DNA of 64,000 nt from Lacisediminihabitans changchengi (GTDB lineage Bacteria; Actinomycetota; Actinomycetes; Actinomycetales; Microbacteriaceae), in contig NZ_JAEPES010000002.1 of assembly GCF_016634425.1 (NCBI RefSeq), forward strand, positions 248,001 through 312,000, in the 5' to 3' direction. The position numbers were made by a program, and so were the translations under genes. A model generated the notes under the pieces. It was not told where the DNA came from and did not search any database. It saw only the letters and a program-made list of their open reading frames with translations. Of the stretch, positions 1 through 10,373 are shown piece by piece (within the stretch, counting starts at the first letter, position 1; every line of letters begins with the position of its first letter).

Positions 1-1129
1 CTTGAAGGCGATCAAGAACACCCCCAAGGGCAACGTCGACAGCCCCGCGGCAGCCAACGAGACCCTCGTTAAGATGGGCAAGGTCATCAACACCGGCTAC
101 GACGCTACGTCGCTGCCGAAGGACAAGAACCTGCTCGTCTCGGGTGGACCGCTCATGGTCTCCGCGTGGACCCCGAAGCAGTCGATGACCTTCGTGAAGA
201 ACCCGGAGTACAAGGGCAAGCACGTCGTCAAGTTCGACAAGCTCATCATGCGCTTCATCGGTGACGCTAACGCTCAGGTCACCGCACTCCAGAACGGTGA
301 GGTCGACGCGATCCAGCCGCAGGCATCCGCCGACACTGTCAAGGCGCTGAAGGCCGCGACCGGCACGAAGCTCATCGAGGGCAACCAGGTTGCGTACGAC
401 CACCTCGACCTGAACTTCGCTTCCCCGAGTGGTGTGTTCAAGGACCCGACCGTGCGTGAGGCGTTCCTGCTCACGGTTCCGCGCGAGGACATCCTGAAGG
501 CGATCGTCACCCCGATCAACTCCGAGGCCAAGGTTCTCAACTCGCAGCTCTTCCTCCCGCAGCAGGAGGGCTACGACGCCTCGGTCGCTCAGAATGGTTC
601 TGACGCTTACAGCAAGGTCGACATCGAGAAGGCCAAGTCGCTCCTCGCCGGCAAGACCCCGACGGTGAAGATCCTCTACAACACCAACAACCCGAACCGC
701 GTCGACTCCTTCCAGGCCATCCAGGCCTCGGCGAAGCTGGCCGGCATCACCGTGACCGATGGTGGATCGCCCGACTGGAGCAGCCTGCTCTCCGGCGGCG
801 ACTACGACGCCTCGATCTTCGGCTGGATCAACCCGGGTGTCGGTAACGCCGCCATCCCGCAGCTGTTCCAGATCGACAACCCCGGTAACTACAACAAGTT
901 CGACAACAAGGAAGCCAGTGACCTGGCCGTGAAGACGCAGACCACGCTGAACGCCAGCGACCTGCAGAAGCAGAAGGAGCAGATCGACAAGATCGCTTTC
1001 TCTGACACCTACGGCCTGCCGCTGTTCCAGCTGCCCGGTATCTTCGCGACCAACGCGAAGGTCAAGAACATCGGCTACTTCGGTGGCCAGACGGGCATCG
1101 TGTGGAACGTCTGGGACTGGACGAAGTAA
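1..1129 (+). CDS. Peptide-type ABC transporter substrate-binding protein (SBP family 5), 5'-truncated
   Basis: This is the extracellular solute receptor of an oligopeptide/dipeptide-type importer. About 375 residues are visible. Family members are usually 500-560 aa, so the signal peptide, lipobox and roughly the first third lie left of the window. The visible part carries the typical family 5 pattern FKDPTVREAFLLTVPRED followed by the second lobe. The frame is open to the left edge and stops at TAA 1127-1129. Two permeases and a double ATPase follow on the same strand, so it is the first gene of a dpp/opp-like operon. The ligand cannot be read from sequence; peptides are the default guess, with nickel or other small solutes possible. 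Confidence 0.9.
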   Translation, partial: LKAIKNTPKGNVDSPAAANETLVKMGKVINTGYDATSLPKDKNLLVSGGPLMVSAWTPKQSMTFVKNPEYKGKHVVKFDKLIMRFIGDANAQVTALQNGEVDAIQPQASADTVKALKAATGTKLIEGNQVAYDHLDLNFASPSGVFKDPTVREAFLLTVPREDILKAIVTPINSEAKVLNSQLFLPQQEGYDASVAQNGSDAYSKVDIEKAKSLLAGKTPTVKILYNTNNPNRVDSFQAIQASAKLAGITVTDGGSPDWSSLLSGGDYDASIFGWINPGVGNAAIPQLFQIDNPGNYNKFDNKEASDLAVKTQTTLNASDLQKQKEQIDKIAFSDTYGLPLFQLPGIFATNAKVKNIGYFGGQTGIVWNVWDWTK

Positions 1130-1170
1130 AGTAGTCCGAACCAGGTTCAGCATCTAGCTCTACTCAGCGC

Positions 1171-1202
1171 GGGGCGTCGACACCTTCGGGAGTCGGCGCC
1201 CC
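1171..1202 (+). terminator. Intercistronic hairpin after the peptide-binding protein
   Basis: GGGGCG...CGCCCC arms of about 14 bp close on a TTCG tetraloop 42 bases after the SBP stop, with one mismatch and one wobble pair. No clear T-tract follows. It is probably an attenuator or mRNA-stabilising hairpin that keeps the binding protein more abundant than the permeases, rather than a full terminator. Confidence 0.5.
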
Positions 1203-1300
1203 GCCCCTGGGTGGGCATCATCCGTCGAAAACAGTAGATACTCGATCTCTTCAGCTTCGATATCTCCAGCTTCACAATCTCGAACAGGCAACCCCTCCCT

Positions 1301-2830
1301 ATGGTGAGTTTTATCGCGCGACGAGTATTCGTCTCGATCCTGATTCTGATCGCGGCGTCGTTCCTCATGTACGTGCTCGCGTCGGTCGGCAACCCCCTTC
1401 AAGATCTCCAGGGCAGCAACTCGCCCAACCGGCAGTCGCTGATCGAGGCGCGAGTCCAGTCGCAGCACCTCGATCTCCCGTCGCCACTGCGCTGGGTGCT
1501 CTGGCTCGGCGGCGTCGCCAAGTGCATCGTGCCGATCGGTGGCACCTGCGACCTCGGCACCACCTTCCAGAACCAGGCCGTCATCGACCTGCTGCCCCAG
1601 GCGGTCGGCTCGACGCTGCAGCTCGTCACCACCGCGCTGATCCTCGCGATCATCCTCGGCATCGGCCTTGGCATCGTCAGCGCGCTGCGCGTCTACAGCG
1701 GATTCGACTACATCGTCACGCTGTTCAGCTTCTTCTTGTTCTCGCTGCCGTCGTTCCTGATGGCGGTGCTGCTCAAGTCGTTCGTAGCCCTCGGCTACAA
1801 CAACTTCCTGGCCAAGCCGGAGATACCACCGATCACTCTCGTGGTAATCGGCCTGGTAGTCGGCGCCATCCTGCAACTCCTCGTCGGAGGTACCTGGCAG
1901 CGTCGCCTGTACTTCTTCCTCGGGGGAGCACTGGGAACCGCGCTGCTGCTGTTGTACATGCAGGCGACCGACTGGTACCTGCGTCCGTCGCTCGGCCCAG
2001 TGGGCATCATCGTGCTGTCAGCGGGCATCGGTGTCGCTCTCGTCGCACTCCTTGCGGGGCTGAACAACCGCCGAGCGCAGATCACGGCAGGCATCAATGT
2101 GGTCATCGCCATCGCCGCCTACTTCGGACTGCAGTGGCTGCTCAACATCTCCTCGTTCGGCACCCTCGTCTTCCTCGCGATCATCACCGTCGTCGTCGGC
2201 GTGGTCAGCGGTGCGATCGTCGGCGGCCACGACCGTGGTCTGATGATGCGCATCGGTGGACTCACCGCTCTGCTCACCGGCGGTCTCGTCTTGCTCGATC
2301 GGTTCATGCAGTCCTGGCACACCTACTCGGATGCCGTGGGCGGCCGCCCGATCGCCACCGTCGGCTCGCAGACCCCGAGCCTTGGCGGAGATCTCTGGAT
2401 CAGCGGTCTGGACAGCTTCACCCACTTGCTGCTTCCCACGATCAGCCTGCTGCTGATCAGCTTCGCCGGCTACACCCGGTACTCGCGGGCTGGCATGCTC
2501 GAGGTGCTCAACCAGGACTACGTGCGCACCGCGCGGGCGAAGGGCCTGCCAGAGCGCACCGTGATCGTGCGTCACGCCTTCCGCAACATGCTGATTCCCC
2601 TGGCCACCCTGGTCGCGACGGATGTCGGGGCGCTCTTGGGTGGTGCGATCATCACCGAGAACGTCTTCGCCATCAGCGGTACCGGGCAACTCTTCAATGC
2701 CGGTCTGTCTCGTACCGATGTCAACCCGATCATGGGGTACTTCCTCGTGATCGCCGTCACGGCGATCGCCTTCAACTTCCTCGCGGACCTCGCCTATGCG
2801 GCATTGGACCCCCGGGTGCGTGTCCGATGA
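1301..2830 (+). CDS. Peptide ABC transporter permease (DppB type) with extra membrane segments
   Basis: Inner channel subunit of the peptide importer. It is 509 aa, against about 310-340 for a normal DppB. The N-terminal anchor (about 10-30) and the first core helices look ordinary. Residues about 165-345 then form an insertion with roughly six extra hydrophobic helices. The core resumes with the EAA loop near residues 395-425 (RAGMLEVLNQDYVRTARAKG), which docks on the ATPase. ATG 1301 is used; no good Shine-Dalgarno is visible and GTG 1304 is an alternative. It is followed 46 bp later by the DppC-type gene. The two permeases should form a heterodimer. Confidence 0.92.
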   Translation: MVSFIARRVFVSILILIAASFLMYVLASVGNPLQDLQGSNSPNRQSLIEARVQSQHLDLPSPLRWVLWLGGVAKCIVPIGGTCDLGTTFQNQAVIDLLPQAVGSTLQLVTTALILAIILGIGLGIVSALRVYSGFDYIVTLFSFFLFSLPSFLMAVLLKSFVALGYNNFLAKPEIPPITLVVIGLVVGAILQLLVGGTWQRRLYFFLGGALGTALLLLYMQATDWYLRPSLGPVGIIVLSAGIGVALVALLAGLNNRRAQITAGINVVIAIAAYFGLQWLLNISSFGTLVFLAIITVVVGVVSGAIVGGHDRGLMMRIGGLTALLTGGLVLLDRFMQSWHTYSDAVGGRPIATVGSQTPSLGGDLWISGLDSFTHLLLPTISLLLISFAGYTRYSRAGMLEVLNQDYVRTARAKGLPERTVIVRHAFRNMLIPLATLVATDVGALLGGAIITENVFAISGTGQLFNAGLSRTDVNPIMGYFLVIAVTAIAFNFLADLAYAALDPRVRVR

Positions 2831-2876
2831 GCCGCCCCGACACCGCGACGAACATTTCTGTGCCGAAGGGAACATC

Positions 2877-3905
2877 ATGAGCACAATCCAGGGCAGTCCC
2901 CTCGAACCCGAGATCAGCGGCGGACTCGGCGCCGCCGAGAGCGGCTCCGGCGGGCGCGGCGAGAGCCAGGGCCGGATCGTCTTCAAACGGTTCCTCGGCA
3001 ACAAGATCTCCGTTGTCGCGCTGATCCTCTTCGTGGTGATCATCGTCTTCTCCATCTCCGCGATCGGCCTCGGCCCGATTCCCGGCTGGTGGCACTTCCC
3101 GTATAGCCAGCTCAATCCGCAGCTCAGCGGGGGATCGCCGACCAGCGTGCATCCGTTCGGTCAGGATCGGCTCGGACGTGACTACTTCGCGCTGAACATG
3201 CGCGGCGTGCAGAACTCGGTTCTTGTCATGCTGGTCATCGGCCTGCTCGCGACGGTGCTCGGCGTCGTCGTCGGAGCGGTCGCCGGCTACTTCCGCGGCT
3301 GGGTCGATGCGGTGCTGATGCGTATCACCGACGTCTTCATCGTCATTCCGGCCCTGGTGATCGGTGCCGTCGTCGGTAAGTCGTCCAACGGACTCGGCGC
3401 GTTCGGCCTGGCGGTGCTGCTCGGTCTGGTGTCGTGGATGGTCATCGCCCGACTGGTGCGCGGTGAGTTCCTCACCCTGCGTGAGCGTGAGTTCGTGGAG
3501 GCTGCTCGGGTCGCCGGTGCGTCGGACGGTCGCATCATCTTCCGCCACATCCTGCCGAACGCCATCGGTGTCATCATCGTCTCGTCGACCCTGCTGATCG
3601 CCTCCGCCATCCTGCTCGAAACCGCGATCAGCTACCTCGGATACGGCATCAAGTCGCCCGACTCCTCGCTCGGTCTGCTCATCGGCTCGAATCAGTCTGC
3701 CTTCTCGACCCGTCCGTGGCTGTTCTGGTGGCCCGCGACCTTCATCGTGCTGCTGGCGCTGTGCGTCAACTTCGTCGGAGACGGCCTGCGCGACGCGTTC
3801 GACCCTCAGCAGCGCCGATTCAGCCTGCGTCGCACCAAGGAGAACGACGAGGTCAGCGCAGCGCAACCGCTTCTCTCGGACGACCTGCCGAGTGGGCGTG
3901 CGTAG
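2877..3905 (+). CDS. Peptide ABC transporter permease (DppC type)
   Basis: Second channel subunit of the importer, 342 aa. A polar N-terminal tail of about 40 residues precedes the first helix (VVALILFVVIIVFSISAI), then a periplasmic-type loop with DRLGRDYFA, and five further helices. The EAA loop EREFVEAARVAGASD lies near residues 205-225. ATG 2877 is chosen because GAAGGG sits 7-12 bases upstream. An in-frame start at 2796 would overlap the upstream permease and adds residues that do not look like the family. The ATPase partner lies downstream, beyond an antisense gene. Confidence 0.92.
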   Translation: MSTIQGSPLEPEISGGLGAAESGSGGRGESQGRIVFKRFLGNKISVVALILFVVIIVFSISAIGLGPIPGWWHFPYSQLNPQLSGGSPTSVHPFGQDRLGRDYFALNMRGVQNSVLVMLVIGLLATVLGVVVGAVAGYFRGWVDAVLMRITDVFIVIPALVIGAVVGKSSNGLGAFGLAVLLGLVSWMVIARLVRGEFLTLREREFVEAARVAGASDGRIIFRHILPNAIGVIIVSSTLLIASAILLETAISYLGYGIKSPDSSLGLLIGSNQSAFSTRPWLFWWPATFIVLLALCVNFVGDGLRDAFDPQQRRFSLRRTKENDEVSAAQPLLSDDLPSGRA

Positions 3906-3934
3906 TGCTCGTCCTGGACTCGGATGGCGCGGTG

Positions 3935-4570
3935 TCAGCCCATCGCGGCGGTGACGACCGTCGCGATCAGGAGCAGCGCCATGCCGGCGTCAAGCGCCCA
4001 GTGCCAGCGCACCTGCACGGCGACGGTCTCGGCGATACCAGCCTCGACCCGGCCGGACTCGACCAGCTCGTTCCAGCGTTCGCGCACCAGGTAGGCGGCC
4101 TCGCCGGACTCGGTAGTGATGAGATCGCCGGGGCGGGAACGGTTGCCCAGCGCCGCGGTCTGGGACTCGGTGCCGTGACGGCGCTCGGCTCGTCGCGCGA
4201 CGGCGATGCCGGTGCGACCGGGAGCCGGTGCCGCCCACACGCCGTAGCTGCCTCTCGGCGTGCGCAGGGTCAGCGAGAACTTGGTGTCGACGTCGATCAG
4301 CGCACTCCACGGGATGACCACGGTACGCAGAACGTTGACCGCAGTGACGGCATCGTCGTCGACCGTCAGATGCGGTCGCCAGAGCACCGCGTATGCGGCA
4401 AGAGCGATCAGCGCGAGCGGAAGAACGATGCGCGCCGCGCTCAGGTCGACCAGCAGACCGGCCACCGCGCTCGTGACCAGCGCGAATGCGGTCAGCACCC
4501 AGGCTACGACCGCGAGAATGCGGTTGAACCGCGAGTGAAAGCTTTCGCGGGCGCTATCGGTTTTGTGCAT
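3935..4570 (-). CDS. PH-domain membrane protein (bPH6-like)
   Basis: A 211-aa protein with two adjacent N-terminal membrane helices (about 16-38 and 46-64), a cytoplasmic bacterial PH-like domain (about 65-165, starting RPHLTVDDDAVTAVNVLRTV and with a VIPWSALIDVD strand pair), and a C-terminal helix near 190-210. This matches the actinobacterial PH-domain family (PF10756-like) of unknown function. It lies antisense inside the peptide-transporter operon: 29 bp after the DppC gene (convergent) and 84 bp before the ATPase gene (divergent). A function cannot be assigned. Confidence 0.8.
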   Translation of the reverse strand: MHKTDSARESFHSRFNRILAVVAWVLTAFALVTSAVAGLLVDLSAARIVLPLALIALAAYAVLWRPHLTVDDDAVTAVNVLRTVVIPWSALIDVDTKFSLTLRTPRGSYGVWAAPAPGRTGIAVARRAERRHGTESQTAALGNRSRPGDLITTESGEAAYLVRERWNELVESGRVEAGIAETVAVQVRWHWALDAGMALLLIATVVTAAMG

Positions 4571-4654
4571 TCCTTCATCCTTGCAGCATCCGCTGAGCCC
4601 CTCGCGGCCCAGCTCACAGTCACGGCCGCGCCGGCCAGAAAGGGAGCGATCTAA

Positions 4655-6448
<1,794 letters not shown>

Positions 6449-6622
6449 CGCTGACGCGGTAGCTGTGGAATACATGGACGTCCCCAGCGGTTCTACCGTG
6501 TAAATAGGGCGAAGTGCCCCTGCGCGATAGACTTGCCTTGCGGCATGCCCGATTGCGTGCCAGCTCCTCGTCGGTAGCAGCGACTCTGTCATCGGCCACT
6601 CTCCTCAAAAGGAACTACTTCT

Positions 6623-8542
6623 ATGGCTATCGCCACTCGTAATGACCTGCGCAACGTGGCTATCGTCGCGCACGTCGACCACGGTAAGACCACCCTCGTC
6701 GACGCAATGCTCCGCCAGACCAACTCCTTCGCCGCCCACGCGCACCTCGAAGAGCGTGCCATGGACTCCAACGACCTCGAGCGCGAGAAGGGCATCACGA
6801 TTCTCGCGAAGAACACCGCGGTCTCATACGCCGGCATCCACGCCGCCGAGCACGGTGGCGACGGCCCGATCGTCATCAACGTGATCGACACCCCCGGCCA
6901 CGCCGACTTCGGTGGTGAGGTCGAGCGCGGCCTCAGTATGGTCGACGGCGTCGTGCTCCTCGTCGACGCGAGCGAGGGCCCGCTGCCGCAGACCCGCTTC
7001 GTGCTCCGCAAGGCGCTCGAGTCGAACCTGCCCGTCATCCTGCTGGTCAACAAGACCGACCGTCCGGATGCCCGCATCGACGAGGTCGTCGGAGAGAGCC
7101 AGGACCTGCTCCTCGGCCTCGCCAGCGATATGGCCGACGAGCATCCCGACCTCGACCTGGACGCGATCCTCGACGTTCCCGTCGTGTACGCCTCCGGCCG
7201 CAACGGTGCCGCGAGCTGGAACAAGCCCGCCAACGGCGAGCTTCCGGACAACGACGACCTCGAGCCGCTGTTCGATGCGATCCTCAAGCACATCCCGGCG
7301 CCGACCTACGACGACGAGGCGCCCCTCCAGGCCCACGTCACCAACCTCGACTCCTCCCCGTTCCTCGGCCGCCTCGCGCTGCTGCGCATCTTCAACGGCA
7401 CGCTGAAGAAGGGCCAGACCGTCGCCTGGGTCAAGAACGATGGCAGCGTGCACAACGTGCGCGTCACCGAGCTCCTGATCACCAAGGCGCTCGACCGCTT
7501 CCCGACCGATTCCGCGGGCCCCGGCGACATCGTCGCCGTCGCCGGCTTCGAGGACATCACCATTGGTGAGACCTTGGCCGACCCGGACGACGTTCGCCCG
7601 CTGCCGACCATCACGGTCGACGACCCCGCGATCTCCATGACCATCGGCACCAACACGTCGCCGTTGATCGGCAAGATCAAGGGCCACAAGCTCACCGCGC
7701 GCATGGTCAAGGACCGTCTCGACCGCGAGCTGGTCGGTAACATCTCGATCAAGCTCGTCGACATCGGACGCCCGGACGCCTGGGAGGTTCAGGGTCGTGG
7801 CGAGCTTGCTCTCGCCATCCTGGTCGAGCAGATGCGTCGCGAGGGCTTCGAGCTGACCGTCGGCAAGCCGCAGGTGGTCGTGAAGCAGATCGACGGCAAG
7901 GTGCACGAGCCCTTCGAGCACCTCACCACCGATGCTCCCGAGGAGTACCTCGGCGCGATCACGCAGCTCCTCGCCGCCCGCAAGGGTCGCATGGAGGGCA
8001 TGTCGAACCACGGCACCGGCTGGGTTCGCATGGAGTTCGTCGTCCCCTCGCGCGGCCTCATCGGTTTCCGTACCGAGTTCCTCACCATCACCCGTGGTGC
8101 CGGTATCGCCAACGCCGTCTCGCACGGCTACGAGCCATGGGCCGGCGAGATCACGACCCGTACCAACGGCTCGATCGTCGCTGACCGCGCCGGTGTTGCC
8201 ACTCCGTTCGCCATGACCGCTCTCCAGGAGCGCATGTCCTTCTTCGTGGAGCCCACGCAGGAGGTCTACGAAGGCATGGTCGTCGGTGAGAACTCGCGTG
8301 CAGACGACATGGACGTGAACATCACCAAGGAGAAGCAGCTCACCAACATGCGCCAGTCCACCTCGGATACCTTCGAGCGCATGACCCCCTCGCGTCGCCT
8401 GACGCTCGAGGAGTGCCTCGAGTTCGCCCGCGAGGACGAGTGCGTCGAGGTCACGCCGGAGTTCGTGCGCATCCGCAAGGTCGAGCTGGACGCCAACGCG
8501 CGTGCCCGCAAGACCTCGCGCCTGAAGAAGCAGAACGCCTAA
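6623..8542 (+). CDS. typA: Translational GTPase TypA/BipA
   Basis: A ribosome-associated GTPase of the EF-G-like superfamily, linked to stress and cold growth and to late 50S assembly. At 639 aa it is full length. The G domain carries HVDHGKTTLVDAML (about 18-31), DTPGHADFGGEVERG and NKTD. Domain II and the EF-G-type domains III and V follow, then the family-specific C-terminal domain with TQEVYEGMVVGENSRADD. ATG 6623 has AAAAGGAAC upstream. The gene stands alone, and a strong hairpin terminator follows the stop. The end is rich in basic residues (RARKTSRLKKQNA). Confidence 0.97.
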   Translation: MAIATRNDLRNVAIVAHVDHGKTTLVDAMLRQTNSFAAHAHLEERAMDSNDLEREKGITILAKNTAVSYAGIHAAEHGGDGPIVINVIDTPGHADFGGEVERGLSMVDGVVLLVDASEGPLPQTRFVLRKALESNLPVILLVNKTDRPDARIDEVVGESQDLLLGLASDMADEHPDLDLDAILDVPVVYASGRNGAASWNKPANGELPDNDDLEPLFDAILKHIPAPTYDDEAPLQAHVTNLDSSPFLGRLALLRIFNGTLKKGQTVAWVKNDGSVHNVRVTELLITKALDRFPTDSAGPGDIVAVAGFEDITIGETLADPDDVRPLPTITVDDPAISMTIGTNTSPLIGKIKGHKLTARMVKDRLDRELVGNISIKLVDIGRPDAWEVQGRGELALAILVEQMRREGFELTVGKPQVVVKQIDGKVHEPFEHLTTDAPEEYLGAITQLLAARKGRMEGMSNHGTGWVRMEFVVPSRGLIGFRTEFLTITRGAGIANAVSHGYEPWAGEITTRTNGSIVADRAGVATPFAMTALQERMSFFVEPTQEVYEGMVVGENSRADDMDVNITKEKQLTNMRQSTSDTFERMTPSRRLTLEECLEFAREDECVEVTPEFVRIRKVELDANARARKTSRLKKQNA

Positions 8543-8556
8543 GTCTCAGCAACACA

Positions 8557-8592
8557 CGAGCCCGCCAGCACCGAGAGATGCTGGCGGGCTCG
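8557..8592. terminator. Terminator after typA
   Basis: Perfect 14-bp arms (CGAGCCCGCCAGCA and its complement) enclose an 8-base loop, followed by TTGTCGTT. It begins 14 bases after the typA stop and lies before the end of the convergent gene at 8610, so it can terminate rightward transcription and may also act on the leftward transcript. Confidence 0.85.
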
Positions 8593-8609
8593 TTGTCGTT
8601 AAGCGATGG

Positions 8610-8987
8610 CTACGAGCCGCCGATGGTGATGCCGGTCCAGTTGTATGGCGGATTCGGGCTGGCCATCGCCGCGGGATCCTTCTGAAAGTGCGGGTCGGGC
8701 TTGCCGGGAGCGGACGAGGGCGAGTGGATGTCGCGGGCGACGGCCCGCCGCATCCGTAGTCCCGCGATCAGCACGATCGCACCACCGACCAGTGCAAGCG
8801 AGCCAACCTCAACCAGCACGATGCCGGCCGTCGAGCTCGCCGTCACCAGGATCGTGATGCCGCTCGGCACCATGAACCAGGCGGCGGCGAAGAGCATGAC
8901 GGCAATGACCACGAGCGCTGTGGACAGTCGGCGGCGACTGCGGAGTGATTCGTCGTGGGCGATGGCAGAACGGAGATCGGCATCCAT
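8610..8987 (-). CDS. Small two-helix membrane protein of unknown function
   Basis: A 125-aa protein. A charged N-terminus with SLRSRRR precedes two hydrophobic helices (about 22-41 and 55-77), a short basic stretch (RMRRAVARD) and a disordered proline-rich tail ending in YNWTGITIGGS. ATG 8985-8987 is used; longer frames upstream read into efeB and look spurious. It is the last gene of the leftward group that contains efeB, 38 bp after the efeB stop, so it may be co-transcribed. I do not recognise a named family. Confidence 0.65.
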   Translation of the reverse strand: MDADLRSAIAHDESLRSRRRLSTALVVIAVMLFAAAWFMVPSGITILVTASSTAGIVLVEVGSLALVGGAIVLIAGLRMRRAVARDIHSPSSAPGKPDPHFQKDPAAMASPNPPYNWTGITIGGS

Positions 8988-9025
8988 GCCCTGAGCATAG
9001 CTCCGTTTATTTCGGGCGTCGATGG

Positions 9026-10372
9026 TCAGGCGAACAGCTCGGCGCCGACGTAGCTTCCTGGCTTGGCTCCGGGCGGCACCGCGAAGATGCCGGAACCGAC
9101 GTGCCGGATGTACTCGTTCAGTGCATCGTGCCCGGCCAGGCTCTGCTGCACCCGCACGAACTGCGAGGCGGGGTCGCGCTGGAACGCGATGAAGAACAGT
9201 CCGGCGTTGAGTCGACCCAGGTCGTCGTTGCCGTCGACGAAGTTGTAGCCGCGTCGCAGCAGCAATGCTCCCTTGTTCTGGTCGGGGTGGGCAAGCCTCA
9301 CGTGCGCGTCCCGGTCGATCAGGGTGGAGCCCAAGGCCTTCGCGTGGAAGTCCGGCTCGGTGAACTCCTTGCCGCCGCTCAGCGGTGCGCCCTCGCCCTT
9401 GTTGCGGCCGATCACTCGCTCCTGCTCGCGCAGCGACGTGCGGTCCCACGGTTCGATGAGCATGCGGATCTTGCGGGCAACGAGGTACGAGCCTCCCGTC
9501 ATCCAGGACGCAGAGTCGCCGCGCGGCACCCAGACGTGCTCGTCGACCTGTGTGGTGTCTTCGGCCTTCACGTTGGCCGTACCGTCTTTGAAGCCGAACA
9601 GGTTGCGCGGCGTGACCTGGTCACGAGTGGTCGACGAGGTGCGACCGAAGCCGAGTTGCGACCAGCGGATGGAGGCGCGCCCGAACGCGATCCTGGACAG
9701 GTTGCGGATGGCGTGCACGGCCACCTGCGGGTCGTCGCTGCACGCTTGAATGCAGAGATCGCCGCCGCTGAGCGCCGCCTCGAGCGCGTCACCGGCGAAG
9801 TGCGGCAGGTCGATCAGCTCGGTGGGCCGCTTGCCGGCGAGTCCGAACCGGCCGTCGAACAGCGATGGACCGAAGCCGAAGGTGATGGTCAGCCCGGATG
9901 GCGGCAGGTCGAGCGCCTCACCTGTGTCGTCCGCCGGGGCGTCGAGAGGGCCGCCGACGGCACCGGTGCCGACCGTCTTGCCCGCTGTCATCTGTGCCGC
10001 TGCGGCCGTCCAGTCCTTCAGCAGAGAGATCAGCTCGGAACGATCGGAGCCGTCGACGTCGAAGCTGGCGAAGTGCAGCCGATCCTGCGCCGCGGTGGTG
10101 ATGCCCGACTGGTGCTCACCGTAGAACGGATAGACCGCTGCCGCTCCCGAGGTGCCGGATGCCGTGGCCGGCGCGATCGCGAAATGGTCGATCCCGATCC
10201 CCGCCCCGGTTCCTACGACGACGCCGGCCCCCGCGAGTCCGAGGAGCCCGCGGCGACTGAGCGTCACGCCGCGGTCATCCGTCGTCGGGGTTGGCGGCGC
10301 GGTTGAGGCGCCTCCGTCAGCGGAGGACGGGGTAGCGGAGGACGGCGTGGAGGTACGCTTTTTGCGGATCAA
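9026..10372 (-). CDS. efeB: Deferrochelatase/peroxidase EfeB (DyP-type, Tat-exported)
   Basis: Haem-containing dye-decolorising-type peroxidase of the EfeUOB ferrous iron system, proposed to oxidise iron or release it from haem outside the membrane. It is 448 aa. An N-terminal Tat signal has the twin arginine at residues 40-41 (SRRGLLGLAGAG) after a long polar region. The DyP fold carries the diagnostic GFKDG motif near residue 260. It starts one base after the efeO stop, so translation is probably coupled. A shorter start closer to the twin arginine is possible. Order efeU-efeO-efeB matches the operon in other bacteria. Confidence 0.95.
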   Translation of the reverse strand: MIRKKRTSTPSSATPSSADGGASTAPPTPTTDDRGVTLSRRGLLGLAGAGVVVGTGAGIGIDHFAIAPATASGTSGAAAVYPFYGEHQSGITTAAQDRLHFASFDVDGSDRSELISLLKDWTAAAAQMTAGKTVGTGAVGGPLDAPADDTGEALDLPPSGLTITFGFGPSLFDGRFGLAGKRPTELIDLPHFAGDALEAALSGGDLCIQACSDDPQVAVHAIRNLSRIAFGRASIRWSQLGFGRTSSTTRDQVTPRNLFGFKDGTANVKAEDTTQVDEHVWVPRGDSASWMTGGSYLVARKIRMLIEPWDRTSLREQERVIGRNKGEGAPLSGGKEFTEPDFHAKALGSTLIDRDAHVRLAHPDQNKGALLLRRGYNFVDGNDDLGRLNAGLFFIAFQRDPASQFVRVQQSLAGHDALNEYIRHVGSGIFAVPPGAKPGSYVGAELFA

Positions 10373-10373
10373 A

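Noticed and set aside
6449..6622. Short GTG frame at 6463-6501 between the ABC ATPase and typA
   Set aside because: It is only 12 codons with no ribosome site; more likely part of the typA leader/promoter.
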